Source: Priapulus caudatus
Taxonomy: Eukaryota; Priapulida; Priapulimorpha; Priapulimorphida; Priapulidae
Assembly: GCF_000485595.1 (NCBI RefSeq)
Contig: NW_014577238.1
Location: 21,142 to 43,388, forward strand
Direction of reading: 5' to 3'
Length of the DNA stretch: 22,247 bases
The notes under the pieces are model-generated. The model saw nothing but the letters and a program-made list of their open reading frames with translations. It made no database searches and had not been told where the DNA came from. Positions 11,701 through 20,135 of the stretch are shown piece by piece. A program made the position numbers and the translations under genes. Within the stretch, counting starts at the first letter, position 1. Every line of letters begins with the position of its first letter.

Positions 11701-13229
11701 GGGTTGAAATCTGAGGCCAAATTTGCGGTATTACGCGATCATTTATGTGAAAATTATTTTTTATGTGAAAATAAATGTTTGGATGTGAAAGTCTGAATGT
11801 GGGCGAGTGATGGCGTTACAGTAAATGACGCCATTGAATATTTTATATAATATCAGATTTAGGCACTGCTAAAAGCGGAGCTCCGATGTGTAACGTGTAA
11901 TGATTGAGAGATACGCTTATTCCACGTAGCTGCTATATACCACGTGACAATGGTGTTCCCTGCCCATAACACAACTTTTGTCAAAGGTTAATTGGTTGCA
12001 TGAAGTGTTTACTTCGTACGAGTTTTTCAAGGCGGTAGCACACGTGCCATCTGTATATCGGCAATAATAGTTTATAAAACCAAAATGAATCACAATCTGT
12101 GCGGTAGATGGCGCTACTACCCGCTTTGATGTTTCTTAGCGATGGCGTTCGAAATAAATAGGTTATGCTGCGTTCGCCGACATGTTTGTAAAACTTTACT
12201 CTAATATAGACGTTTTATCGGCAGGGTGGAGAGGAAATACCAATTTTGCATTAAAGATATTGTCAATGAAATCTTGTAAAAGAACCAGCCGAGTCTGACA
12301 CCACACAGACTGTTTGTTATCTGCGTGTCAATATAATATGCTATAATTGCCAAAACCTACCTAATTTGCATAAAAAAATATGCCCTTATTCATTCACATA
12401 CCAAAAATGAGCAAAATCCGTTGAACCTGAACTGACTAATGGCAATTCCCTTTTGCCAAAAATTGCCGTGGCTCGAAAGTACGTTGACTGGCGTGCTCCA
12501 AAATAGGACGTTCAATATGGGAGCAAGCAGTAATAACTATACCCAATTTCAAATATGTGGGTAAACGTTCCTGAGTTATCGTTGACCGTAGCCAAATGTT
12601 GACGGACGGACGGACGGACGTACGACGGACGACGACCCATGGCAATAGCTCATCTTGACGATGTCAAGGTGAGGTAAAAATCAGAAATGCACGCCATATG
12701 AAATGAATTCATTGTGCCCACAGCCTTGGCAAGGCAGCAAGAGTTTAGGGGGAACATTTCCTGGAGCCGGGGCGTGCACATAATATTGAGGGAGATAATA
12801 TTGCAGACTCAAGACCCTCACCCTCAAATATCTACAGGGTGGTAACAGACACAAGACCACGCGATAGACTGATGCAAAAAAATATAGCGCAGGGATATAC
12901 GCACCTGACTGAAGATTCATCACACAGACAATAGGATATTCATCAGCACCTATACCTAGACCGAATAATTCTGTCCCATATAACCTTTTTTATATTTTGG
13001 TGAGGGTTATCCCCAATAACCCTCACCAAAATATGAAAAAGTTTATATGGGACAGAATCATTCGGTCTACACCTATACCCAGCCCAAACACCGTCTACAG
13101 CAAAATCAGCAGTCCGAATTAAAACTATAATAGTGCAGTCAGAATACCTTTACACGGTTCACCATACAGGTCATCAGAACGCGTACGATACAATTAAGGA
13201 TATAAATAAATAGCCGTACATTATCATGA

Positions 13230-13275
<46 letters not shown>

Positions 13276-13629
13276 TGATATTGCATCACATTATGTGGTA
13301 ACATTAAATGAAACTGCAGGCTCTGTGAAACTGTCGATATCTGTCGAAACTTCGACACATTACTTTTTACGCCTCGTTAAATAGGCGTCACGTGACCGTC
13401 TGAATCTTTGAATTTTTTTGCGAAACTTTTGTCATATCACTTGAGTCATATTAAAATACATCAGTTGTTTTCATTGATATGAACTCTCGCACATTACAGG
13501 GTTCGTGGAGTCCGTGGTCTGAGAGTGGCTGATGCTTCTATAATGCCGGAGATTGTATCAGCTAACACCCAGGCCACTACAGTCATGGTTGCAGAGAAGG
13601 CAGCTGACATGATACTATCAGGAGCATGA
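7442..13629 (+). CDS. GMC oxidoreductase, C-terminal 422 residues, 8 exons
   Basis: Flavin-dependent oxidoreductase of the glucose-methanol-choline family, closest in style to animal glucose/choline dehydrogenase-like proteins. The family oxidises an alcohol substrate with FAD; the substrate cannot be told here. Joined exons are 7442-7570, 7713-7834, 7920-8087, 8425-8578, 8940-9100, 9384-9564, 9783-10005 and 13500-13629. Visible landmarks are YHGSGGP (residues 2-8), [16 protein letters not shown] in exon 2, GMC signature 2 [15 protein letters not shown] (117-131), [11 protein letters not shown] in exon 4, HPTGTCKMG with candidate catalytic His358, and [13 protein letters not shown] followed by [17 protein letters not shown] with candidate Asn402. 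The His-Asn spacing of 44 equals that of choline oxidase (His466/Asn510). Full proteins are usually near 600 residues, so the N-terminal FAD-binding part is absent. Nothing upstream in this window supplies it. There is no in-window start codon, so completeness is unproven. Confidence 0.9.
7713..7834 (+). CDS. GMC gene exon 2
   Basis: The acceptor is TTCAAATCCCAG and the donor is ACCAAG|GTAACA. The product reads [20 protein letters not shown], then [14 protein letters not shown] and NTHVTK, a very typical family block. Its phase joins exon 1 with a Val codon where Gly is common in relatives, and it ends on a codon boundary. Confidence 0.92.
7920..8087 (+). CDS. GMC gene exon 3, signature 2
   Basis: The acceptor is GGTTTTCAG and the donor is TTCAAC|GTACGA. 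It holds exactly 56 codons. It contains [18 protein letters not shown] followed by SGVGP, which fits the second GMC signature (PROSITE PS00624 pattern), and ends KDHLTKFN. Confidence 0.95.
8425..8578 (+). CDS. GMC gene exon 4
   Basis: It begins [16 protein letters not shown], the block that follows signature 2 in the family (consensus DLPVGxNLQDH). The acceptor reads TTTAAG, weaker than a usual CAG. The donor is AAAG|GTTAGT, leaving one base of a Gly codon completed by exon 5. The product ends SIQYNLFGK. Confidence 0.88.
8691..8742. repeat. (AT)n microsatellite in intron 4
   Basis: A pure AT run of about 26 units within the intron between exons 4 and 5. Confidence 0.98.
8796..8830. repeat. 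Perfect 15-bp hairpin in intron 4
   Basis: TCAGGAGTCTATCAA (8796-8810) and its exact inverse (8816-8830) are separated by five bases. TAAAA flanks both sides, so a tiny fold-back insertion is possible. Copy A has comparable sequence there but no clean hairpin. Confidence 0.9.
8940..9100 (+). CDS. GMC gene exon 5
   Basis: The acceptor is TTAATTAATAG and the donor is AGAAAC|GTAGGT. It completes Gly and reads [18 protein letters not shown], then [13 protein letters not shown]. The PDIQ motif is a common landmark of this part of GMC proteins. It ends on a codon boundary. Confidence 0.9.
9384..9564 (+). CDS. GMC gene exon 6
   Basis: The acceptor is CCCGTTTACACAG and the donor is GAGA|GTAAAG. It encodes [20 protein letters not shown], then [15 protein letters not shown], matching the family pattern in which a HPKSxGxIxLxSxDPxxxPxIDPNY block precedes the active-site domain. 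The first ten residues are less conserved, so the exact acceptor is the least certain part. Confidence 0.88.
9783..10005 (+). CDS. GMC gene exon 7, catalytic His motif
   Basis: The acceptor is CACTTCTTTAG and the donor is CTCAG|GTACGTG. The product ends ...[20 protein letters not shown] then GTCKMG and AVVDPQLR. The His of HPTGTCKMG is the candidate catalytic base. Two bases of an Arg codon are left for exon 8. This donor opens the unusually long 3.5-kb last intron. Confidence 0.94.
10226..11248. mobile_element. Fold-back element with subterminal arrays and telomere-like core
   Basis: The outer ends are inverted: CAGGGAAGTTAGCT at the left and AGCTAACTTCCTG at the right. Both arms carry repeated motifs of the type AGTTCCTTATTCGAA, GGAACTGGTAACTG and TTTGCCTAGTTACTAG, several of them self-palindromic (for example 10309-10324 and 11132-11147). 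An inner perfect 19-bp inverted pair, GGGTCTATGTCCCCCAGGG (10677-10695) with its inverse (10930-10948), encloses a TTAGGG-like tract. GAAGAAGTC occurs in direct orientation just outside both ends (10213-10221 and 11253-11261) within a similar 15-18-bp context, a possible imperfect target duplication. No coding capacity is seen. The superfamily is not assigned. Confidence 0.75.
10769..10811. repeat. Telomere-like TTAGGG tract
   Basis: About seven units of GGGTTA with variants GATTAG and GGATTAG, in the centre of the fold-back element at 10226-11248. Confidence 0.95.
10866..12437. repeat. Segment duplicated at 17999-19639
   Basis: It aligns through its whole length with 17999-19639 in the same orientation, covering the right half of the fold-back and about 1.2 kb beyond it. 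Differences are mainly single-base deletions here relative to the other copy. It also lacks about 40 bases before CCCTTATTCATTC, and the last 35 bases are inverted. The segment contains a hairpin near 11300-11333 and repeats of a TATAAACCGCAC-type motif. No gene is seen. Confidence 0.9.
12438..12676 (-). repeat. Dispersed GACG-rich repeat, copy 1
   Basis: This is an inverted copy of 21851-22100. Shared landmarks are the AAAATTGCCGTGGCTCG block, CCAAAATAGGAC, ACCCAATTTCAAA, CGTTGACCGTAGCCAAATGT, a (GACG)n run at 12600-12630, and CCCATGG...AGCTCATCTTG. It is a dispersed non-coding repeat; the open frame through it is not protein-like. Confidence 0.85.
12957..13069. mobile_element. 113-bp fold-back MITE with 10-bp target duplication
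   Basis: Two arms of about 54 bases, starting TAGACCGAAT and ending ATTCGGTCTA, are almost perfect inverse complements around a 5-base CCCCA loop. CACCTATACC lies directly before (12947-12956) and directly after (13070-13079) the palindrome, a perfect 10-bp target-site duplication. A 9-11-bp duplication is typical of Mutator-like elements, so that superfamily is the inference. It is non-coding and lies inside the GMC gene's last intron. Confidence 0.93.
13222..13280. repeat. AT-rich palindrome
   Basis: TATCATGAATAT and its inverse ATATTCATGATA bracket a (TA)n run. It could extrude as a cruciform and is a likely length-variable site. Confidence 0.95.
13500..13629 (+). CDS. GMC gene exon 8, C-terminus and stop
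   Basis: The acceptor is CACATTACAG. It completes Arg, then reads [36 protein letters not shown] and MILSGA, and stops at TGA 13627-13629. This is the standard GMC C-terminus, with the second active-site residue (Asn). The phase agrees with exon 7 across the 3,494-base intron. Confidence 0.94.
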
Positions 13630-14466
13630 TCGGCTACACACTACAGAGGGCAAAATGTGGTTATTTCTACGTAGAAAGAACTACTAAAGTAACCTACCTA
13701 AGTAACTTTGTACATTAATTACTTGCTTACTACTGTATGTGTATAACTACTTCTAATGTACACCAAGTCTGTGCTTCACACATATACTCTCCATAATGCA
13801 TCCTTCATCTATGCTCCACACCATTCCCGTTCTCACATCAAATGTGTTATAGAAACTGGATCATACCACACGTAAATACAACGTAGGTTTCGTATAGAAC
13901 AGATGTTCTATGTATATTAATTTTTACGATAAAAAATACAACTGATTACGTATAAAACAACTTACAGATTATTGGGAAATCTTGAAGCGACGTGGAAAGT
14001 TAAATAACGTACGTATATGTTTAAAGTGACTATAATATTTTACAGTACATTAAGTTACAAAAAATAAAACCTAGCGCTTACATAACCCAATTCAGTATAC
14101 ATATAGATTTTTTCAACTTTTTCATCTATAAATATGAGAGTGAGAAAATCTGCGTTTAATAATGATATTCTAATGACTTCTTGTAAGTCATTGTCATGAA
14201 CCAAATATTAATAAACCTAATAGGGTAAATACTTCTAGAAATTTCTGGCTTCTTTTATCGATAACGTTATATATCTGAGATTTGCACATTAAAATTTAAC
14301 AAATAAAACTGCAGTTAATGTTAAAAATGGAAGCAGAGTAGGCCTACAAACATGACAATAAAAATCACCAAATAATTACCTCATCTTTTAATCCTTTTTC
14401 ATGGAAAACTCATACTGTACCCTTTAATGGTGTTTGTAAGCTCTCACACTCACACATATTAGTGTG
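13630..14466 (+). other. 3' flank / probable 3' UTR of the GMC gene (segment C2)
   Basis: This follows the stop codon directly. AATAAA hexamers at 14063-14068 and 14210-14215 are candidate poly(A) signals, about 430-580 bases after the stop. From 13665 the sequence matches C1 at 6265-7320 but lacks about 250 bases after GATTATTGGGAAAT (near 13980). The last part leads into the MITE at 14467. No other gene is seen. Confidence 0.6.
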
Positions 14467-14646
14467 GCTCAAGGGGTCGTTGTCGTAACAGGTACTACAG
14501 AAGTGTACCCTAACCCTAACACTAACCCTAACTCTAACCCTAACCCTAAACATACCTCATATAAAAATATAAACATAATACTAAACAACCTAAAACTACC
14601 TCGGGTACATATCTGTAGTACCTGTTACGACAACGACCCTTCGTGC
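14467..14646. mobile_element. 180-bp MITE with TAACCC core and 9-bp target duplication
   Basis: ATTAGTGTG occurs just outside both ends (14458-14466 and 14647-14655). The left end GCTCAAGGGGTCGTTGTCGT and the right end (read inverted) GCACGAAGGGTCGTTGTCGT begin an inverted repeat of about 44 bases. Between the arms lies a CCCTAA-rich tract (14508-14550) and AT-rich filler. It is non-coding. The 9-bp duplication suggests a Mutator-like origin, which is inference. A truncated copy is at 7321-7374. Confidence 0.9.
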
Positions 14647-15263
14647 ATTAGTGTGGCACTGTTTAATATCAATATACACTTACACCGTACCATGTCCACT
14701 CATATATGTTGCTAGACTTACTTATGAAGCACTTTTGACTTTGAGATTAAACTTTTAAAATTATTGATACAGAGGACTGAAAATAGGTCTCTGCAATAAA
14801 CCTAAAGATATAGACATAGAAGAAGTAGAAGAAGAAAAAGAAAAAGAGACAGAAGAAGATGAAGAAGGAGGATGAGAAAAAAAGAAAAAAAAGTCAGTGC
14901 TGCAGGGTATTTTTGAACTTGGTCGTGATTTTGACAGTGCACTGTAACTAATGCTCTCGTCAATGCATCGGACATGTGCCGGTGCGTGTCGGGAAAAATC
15001 TGCTGCTGGTGCACGCATACCCTGGAAGTAAAGATAGTACTATACTCGTAATAGGGTACATAAACTTCTTACACAGGCTTCACTGTGAATGCATTGGTAT
15101 TTCTAAAGAAGAGGCTCAATCTCTACCTGCTTTTCACTGTCCACGTGTGTTATAATAATTATAATTAAACCTGAAATGAATGTATTATCACCATAGTGGC
15201 TGTAACTCCTGATAAGGTTGGAATTTTTCAATTCTGTAAACTGTGTAACGTTTCTCATGCCAT
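14647..15263. other. Non-genic stretch with purine-rich tract
   Basis: Positions 14820-14893 are a purine-only-like GAA/GA-rich run (AGAAGAAGAAAAAG type), able to encode only low-complexity frames. The rest is AT-rich with no recognised gene or element. Confidence 0.6.
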
Positions 15264-15523
15264 GAGCCACAGGCACTTGAAACACTTCAATAATAAAATT
15301 ATGGTAAATAAATTATACACAAAATGTATTTACTATCAAAATCTTAATAATGATAGATCTATGCTCTTTTGCCTATTATTGGTAAGTGTCACATAACTGT
15401 AGTCCAAATGCTTCTCTGCAACACACAATTTCACTGCACACACTGTGCATGAACTCACAGAAAGATAGCTTCATTCACAATAAGTGATGTGTGTGCATGC
15501 GGTGAAATTATGTGTTGCAGAGG
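15264..15523. repeat. AT-rich repeat R, copy 1, with hairpin arms
   Basis: The body runs CACTTGAAACACTTCAATAA, GGTAAATAAAT..ACACAAAATG, TATTTACTA, TTTGCCTATTATT and CTCTGCAACACACA. The same order recurs at 15606 and 17791. The end arm 15414-15438 (CTCTGCAACACACAATTTCA and on) is the near inverse of 15496-15521. The element class is unknown. Confidence 0.8.
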
Positions 15524-15541
15524 TAATAATAGTATTGGTAT

Positions 15542-15580
15542 CAAGAGCTAATAATACCTATTATGTATTATTAGCTCTTG
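15542..15580. mobile_element. 39-bp micro fold-back with 7-bp direct repeats
   Basis: CAAGAGCTAATAATAC (15542-15557) and its perfect inverse (15565-15580) are separated by seven bases. TTGGTAT lies directly before (15535-15541) and directly after (15581-15587). It looks like a tiny insertion with a target duplication. Its origin is unknown. Confidence 0.7.
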
Positions 15581-15605
15581 TTGGTATTAATATCGATTTG
15601 CATTG

Positions 15606-15896
15606 ATGCTTGAGTGGAACGTTTCAATAATAAAAAACGACGGTAAATAAACACAAAATGTATTTACTACCAATGTTTCTCTACTCTCTTAAATTTTGCC
15701 TATTATTACCGATAATTTCCTGTAAATGCCGTTCGAATGTTCCTCTGCAACACACAGGTACACCGCACGCACGCCGCTGTGCACAAATAACAAAATTAGT
15801 TTTTCGAAATTACAAACAAAATTAGGAAGAACATTATAAACTCTATAATTTTGTTGTTTATGCACAGCGGCGTGCGTGCGTGCGTGTTGTGGAGGT
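15606..15896. repeat. AT-rich repeat R, copy 2, with hairpin arms
   Basis: It has the same body as copy 1. Its arm 15765-15798 (GCACGCACGCCGCTGTGCAC and on) pairs with 15846-15879 at 32 of 34 positions, and the outer part CCTCTGCAAC pairs roughly with the GTTGTGGAGG end. Open frames in it are chance. Confidence 0.85.
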
Positions 15897-17790
15897 TGTA
15901 GCCAGGTGAATCTGTTCAATCGGAACTATATTCAAAAACTATTAGGAACACAAGTATTACGCGTGAATATTACAAGTTACACATTTATATTCTGAACAAT
16001 GCCGGTTGCATTTATTATGTGTTATATTTGGCAAGAAATCAAGTTAACATGAGTAAAGCTTGCGATCGTAGTTGAAATGTTGTTTTAACTTAAACTGTTT
16101 GCCTACTAAATAAGGAACATTTTGACATATAGTAAACTCATGCAGACTAAATAATTTATGAAATATTGATAATTTAATATACTAGTGGAAGGCAAATTTG
16201 CACTATTTTTACCTATTTGATCGTTTCAATGTTATTTTTTACAATTTAAAGATATCTATATTCAGTAAATTGCTGCTATCAGTATACCAATGTATGAATA
16301 GAACTACTTATGCGAATCATTTGACCTAAGTTTGGACTTAGTTGCGTAAATATTGTTGAAGGTATAGACAAAAACCGTAGACTGGCATAATGCAATACCC
16401 GCTCAACTGCCAGGGCGTGCTGTGTGCCACCAGGTGGTGCTGTTCAATTACTATTATATCAGAAACAGTAACACGTGTAGTACACGTGTGCAAACTTACA
16501 CAATTCTACTCAAAAGTGCAGAATTTCTATGTGCCAATTTATACGTGATTATCCGCTGGTCTATATTAACCAAATGATACAAATTGTACAATTAAATAAA
16601 TTGCCTATCATTTCAATATACAGACATGTAGACTTTACTTAAATATTCCATTAATTGAAGCCGTAATTAGCCGTAATTGCTCGTAATTACTAATTAGCCA
16701 TTAGTAGCTGTCAGAATGCAGTTCGCATTTAAACTGACTACGTCACCAACTTTTTATGGTGTATATTTGTAAAAATTTTGTTGCAATTTTGTTGCATTAA
16801 AAGTAAGTACTAATGGGACTAAATGTATCGTCAAATTCTTACCTGATAAGATTGTTTCTCAACTAGTTAAAAATCCAAAAACTCTGGACGATCTGATATA
16901 TTGATCACAACGTTAATTGCTTGCTATGGGCTATATGTATGAGTCACGAGTGTTTGTTCACATCGGACAGAATAGGAAGTATAATGCAGCAATTTAATCA
17001 TAAAAAAGTGAACAGAATCACTTACATTTTGTGAAAAAATGGACACAATTTTTCAATTTTACTATTTACGGTGATGCAATCACTTTAACAATGGCAACAT
17101 GCATGAGAATAGTATATACTTCAGCACTAGTCCTATAACGTGTAACGCGCGCTACGTCAGCAATGTACAGAATAAGATAAAGATTCAATATTTTCGATAT
17201 TATTACTTTTTGCTGCCCTAATATATCTGTAGATCTTTTGCAGAGTTATTTCCTACAGAACTATGATAAGCAGTGACATAATCGATATCTTTCATAAGTT
17301 ATCTTCCTATTTTACTTCTGCTAATATGTATATGTAATGTATGGCGTAGGAGATTACATATGTACAGAATAAGATCCTTACTCTCTAGGGCATAGATACC
17401 CCTTTCTGCGTGGACAGCAGCTACTTCATTATCAATAAAAATAAAAACTTACTCGTTTCTTTCAAAAGAAACAAAAAATTATAGTTCTCATGCATCAGTA
17501 TGAGAAATTAAAACCGGGCGTATTTTACTGTAAGCGAGTAGGACTACGCCGATGCTGCGAACACACGCGCTCTATGTTTACATCTTGGGGATTAGTCTGA
17601 ATACATCAGTTCATTTAGGATGAATAATATCTATCAGACTTTGATAGTTCTCATCAGATATTGTGCCAGGCGCGCGTTTCTATCACGTCCGGAGACCATG
17701 TCAGCGACCTACAGGAAACAGACACATAGAAACCAATGAGTTCCTCAACCGACCAAACAGCTATCTATATACGTGTCGTATGTATAATCA
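15897..17790. other. Long AT-rich stretch without recognised genes
   Basis: About 1.9 kb with no open frame of protein-like character and no recognised mobile element. Small items are a TAATTAGC/GTAATTA cluster near 16660-16710 and a double E-box palindrome at 16471-16489. Confidence 0.6.
16471..16489. promoter_or_regulatory. Palindrome with two CACGTG E-boxes
   Basis: ACACGTGTA and its inverse TACACGTGT flank one central base, giving two CACGTG cores 11 bases apart. The symmetry is clear. A regulatory role is only a possibility, since no promoter is identified nearby. Confidence 0.4.
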
Positions 17791-17982
17791 CAGGCACTTG
17801 GAACATCTCAAATCTCAATAAAAAAATAATGGAAAATAAACACAAAATGTATTTGCTACCAGTCTCAATGTTTCTCTACTCTTTCGCCTGTTGTTGCCGA
17901 TAACTTCCTGTAAACGCCGTTCAAATGCTCCTCTGCAACACACAAGTACACACGCACGCACGCCACTGTGCACAAACAACAA
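17791..17982. repeat. AT-rich repeat R, copy 3, truncated
   Basis: The body matches copies 1 and 2 through CTCTGCAACACACAAGTACA and on to GCCACTGTGCACAAACAAC. The matching right arm is absent because sequence of the 17999-19639 duplication begins almost at once. Confidence 0.85.
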
Positions 17983-17998
17983 GAAAAAAGAGTTATTA

Positions 17999-18387
17999 GA
18001 TAGTACCAGGGTACGTTCCGGTATACTGGACCGTACCCAGGGTATGTTCCGGCAGTACCCTGGGGGACATAGACCCTCTCAGTGTAACTGGGCGACAAAG
18101 GGTTAATTTTGGTTCTGAATAACTCTTAGGACCTTGTAAAGGGCCAAACAAGATCATTTAACAGCATAGGCGAATAAGTAACTAGGTTTCGAACTGGTAA
18201 CTGCATGCATAAGTTCAATGTTGCATTTTAAACTGGGAAGTGGTAACTGCTTTGCATAGTTACTAGTTCCTTATTCGAATAAGGAACTGGGAACTGGTAA
18301 CTGGTAACTGGTAACTGCTTTGCCTAGTTACTAGTTCCTTATTCGAATAAAGAACTGGGAACTGGGAACTGGGAGCTAACTTCCCTG
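17999..18387. mobile_element. Right half of the fold-back element, within segment D
   Basis: It contains the inner CCCTGGGGGACATAGACCC motif, the GGAACTGGTAACTG/TTATTCGAATAAGG array (palindrome 18269-18284) and the outer end GGGAGCTAACTTCCCTG. The left half and the TTAGGG core are absent, so this copy is truncated at its left side. Confidence 0.85.
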
Positions 18388-19639
18388 AGTGGAAGAAGTC
18401 AGTTTTAATTGAGCAACCATCGACGTACATTATAGAAACGAAGAGTATATATGGGAGAACTCCCATTATATACTCTTGATAATTATGTGTACCGTATATA
18501 TGATCGCGTAATAACCGCGGGCGCCTATAAGCCGCACCTCAATTTGAATCGGGTAACCAAGTATTGCGCCTAGTTCAGGTATAAACCGCACTTAAATCGA
18601 GGTAATCTCACCAGAAAATGTGTGGTGCAATTGTGAACGATAATGGGTGAAAATTGACAAAATTAGCATGATCATGTTACATGTCAACACACGTCTAGGC
18701 AAACACATTTAGGCAAACACGATTTATGCATTTATTTAATGAACGTTAGATTCACCCATTATCGCCCCCGCGAGTGACAAGACTCAGCAACGATCGATGA
18801 ACAAATATTTCCCCTCACGGTATGGCGCCCTTATAAACCGCAGAGCAAATACAGGGTTGAAATCTGAGGCCAAATTTGCGGGTATTACGCGATCATTTAT
18901 GTGAAAATTATTTTTTATGTGAAAATAAATGTTTGAGATGTGAAAGTCTGAGATGTGGGCGAGTGATGGCGTTACACGTAAATGATCGCCATTGAATATT
19001 TTTATAATATTCAGATTTAGGCACTGCTAAAAGCGGAGCTCCCGATGTGTAACGTGTAAGATTGAGAGGATACGCTTATTCCACGTAGCTGCTATATACC
19101 ACGTGACAATGGTGTTTCCCTGCCCATAACACAACTTTTGTCAAAGGTTAATTGGTTGCATGGAAGTGTTTACTTCGTACGAGTTTTTCAAGGCGGTAGC
19201 ACACGGTTGCCATCTGTATATCGCAATAATAATTTATAAACCAAAATAAATCACAATTTGTGACGGTAGATGGTGCTATACCCGCTTTGATGTTTCTTAG
19301 CGATGGCGTTCGAAATAAATAGGTTATGCTGCGTTCCGACATGTTTTGTAAAACTTTACTCTAATATAGATATTTTATCGGCAGGGTGGAGAGGAAATAG
19401 TATTAATACCAATTTTGCATTAAAGATATTGTCAATGAAATCTTGTAAAACGAACCAGACGAGTGTGACACCACAGACTGTTATCTGTGTGTCTATATAA
19501 TATGCTATATAATTGCCAAAACCTACCTAATTTGCATAAAAAAAATTTAAATATCAAAACCCCTGTAATACGTTTTAGGGCCAGCCCTTATTCATTCACA
19601 TACCAGTCAGTTCAGGTTCAACGGATTTTGCTCATTTTT
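17999..19639. repeat. Segment D, second copy of 10866-12437
   Basis: Its left edge begins within the inner arm of the fold-back element (TTAGATAGTACCAGGGTACG) and it continues 1.6 kb collinear with the GMC intron segment. It looks the more complete copy, with fuller homopolymers and about 40 bases missing from the intron copy. It contains a hairpin at 18441-18477 and two AATTTGAATCGGGTAA/ACTTAAATCGAGGTAA-like motifs. No gene is seen; the open frames at 19148-19500 lie in repeat sequence. Confidence 0.9.
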
Positions 19640-20127
19640 GAATACGACACGGTTTCACACAGTTTTCCCAAATGTTTGCATTTGCAAATGTTGCATTGCT
19701 ATTCGCTAAAAAACAAGTTTGGAGAGTATAGTGGTTTTGTGAGTGAATATTTTCGTCCGTGCATGTCCAATTAAATTGGTCAGTGTTTTTGCAATTTGAA
19801 TTGCAAATTGAAGCTTTTACGAGCACAAGTGACGAGTGAGTGTATATCCCAAACAAGATTTCACTGCAGGAAATCTAACACACAGATTCTATCCAATTCA
19901 TATAGCCAGACTCCATTTACATTATATTTCACGTTAACGTTTTGTGATTATTGTTGAAGCAGGCTCGCATCGTAAAGACAACAGTTGTTCACATAACAAG
20001 ATTCTTTTATTACGTTGTATTCAGGATATCAGGGATGTATAGACTGTTCGAAGTTAAAACAGTTAATAATTAACATAGACTGTTCTCTAGAGAATAATAC
20101 AGAACCTGGTACCGATACCTACCTAAA
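19640..20127. other. Non-genic AT-rich stretch
   Basis: No gene is recognised. Short self-complementary words occur (TTTGCATTTGCAAATG near 19675-19690; CAATTTGAATTGCAAATTG near 19790-19810). The open frames covering it on both strands lack domain character. Confidence 0.6.
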
Positions 20128-20135
20128 CTCTAGAG

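Larger units (their letters stand above)
10006..13499 (+). other. Last intron, filled with repeats
   Basis: The intron runs from GTACGTG after exon 7 to CATTACAG before exon 8. Other introns of this gene are only 85-361 bases. From left to right it holds a 1-kb fold-back element, a segment shared with 17999-19639, a dispersed GACG-rich repeat, a 113-bp fold-back and an AT palindrome. The remainder (about 12677-12946 and 13281-13499) has no recognised feature. Confidence 0.85.

Noticed and set aside
12681-12923. 80-codon minus-strand frame in the last intron
   Set aside because: No recognisable motif, and it lies in an intron of the GMC gene without homologous support.
19148-19856. Cluster of frames on both strands
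   Set aside because: Most lie in duplicated segment D, where the other copy does not preserve the frames.
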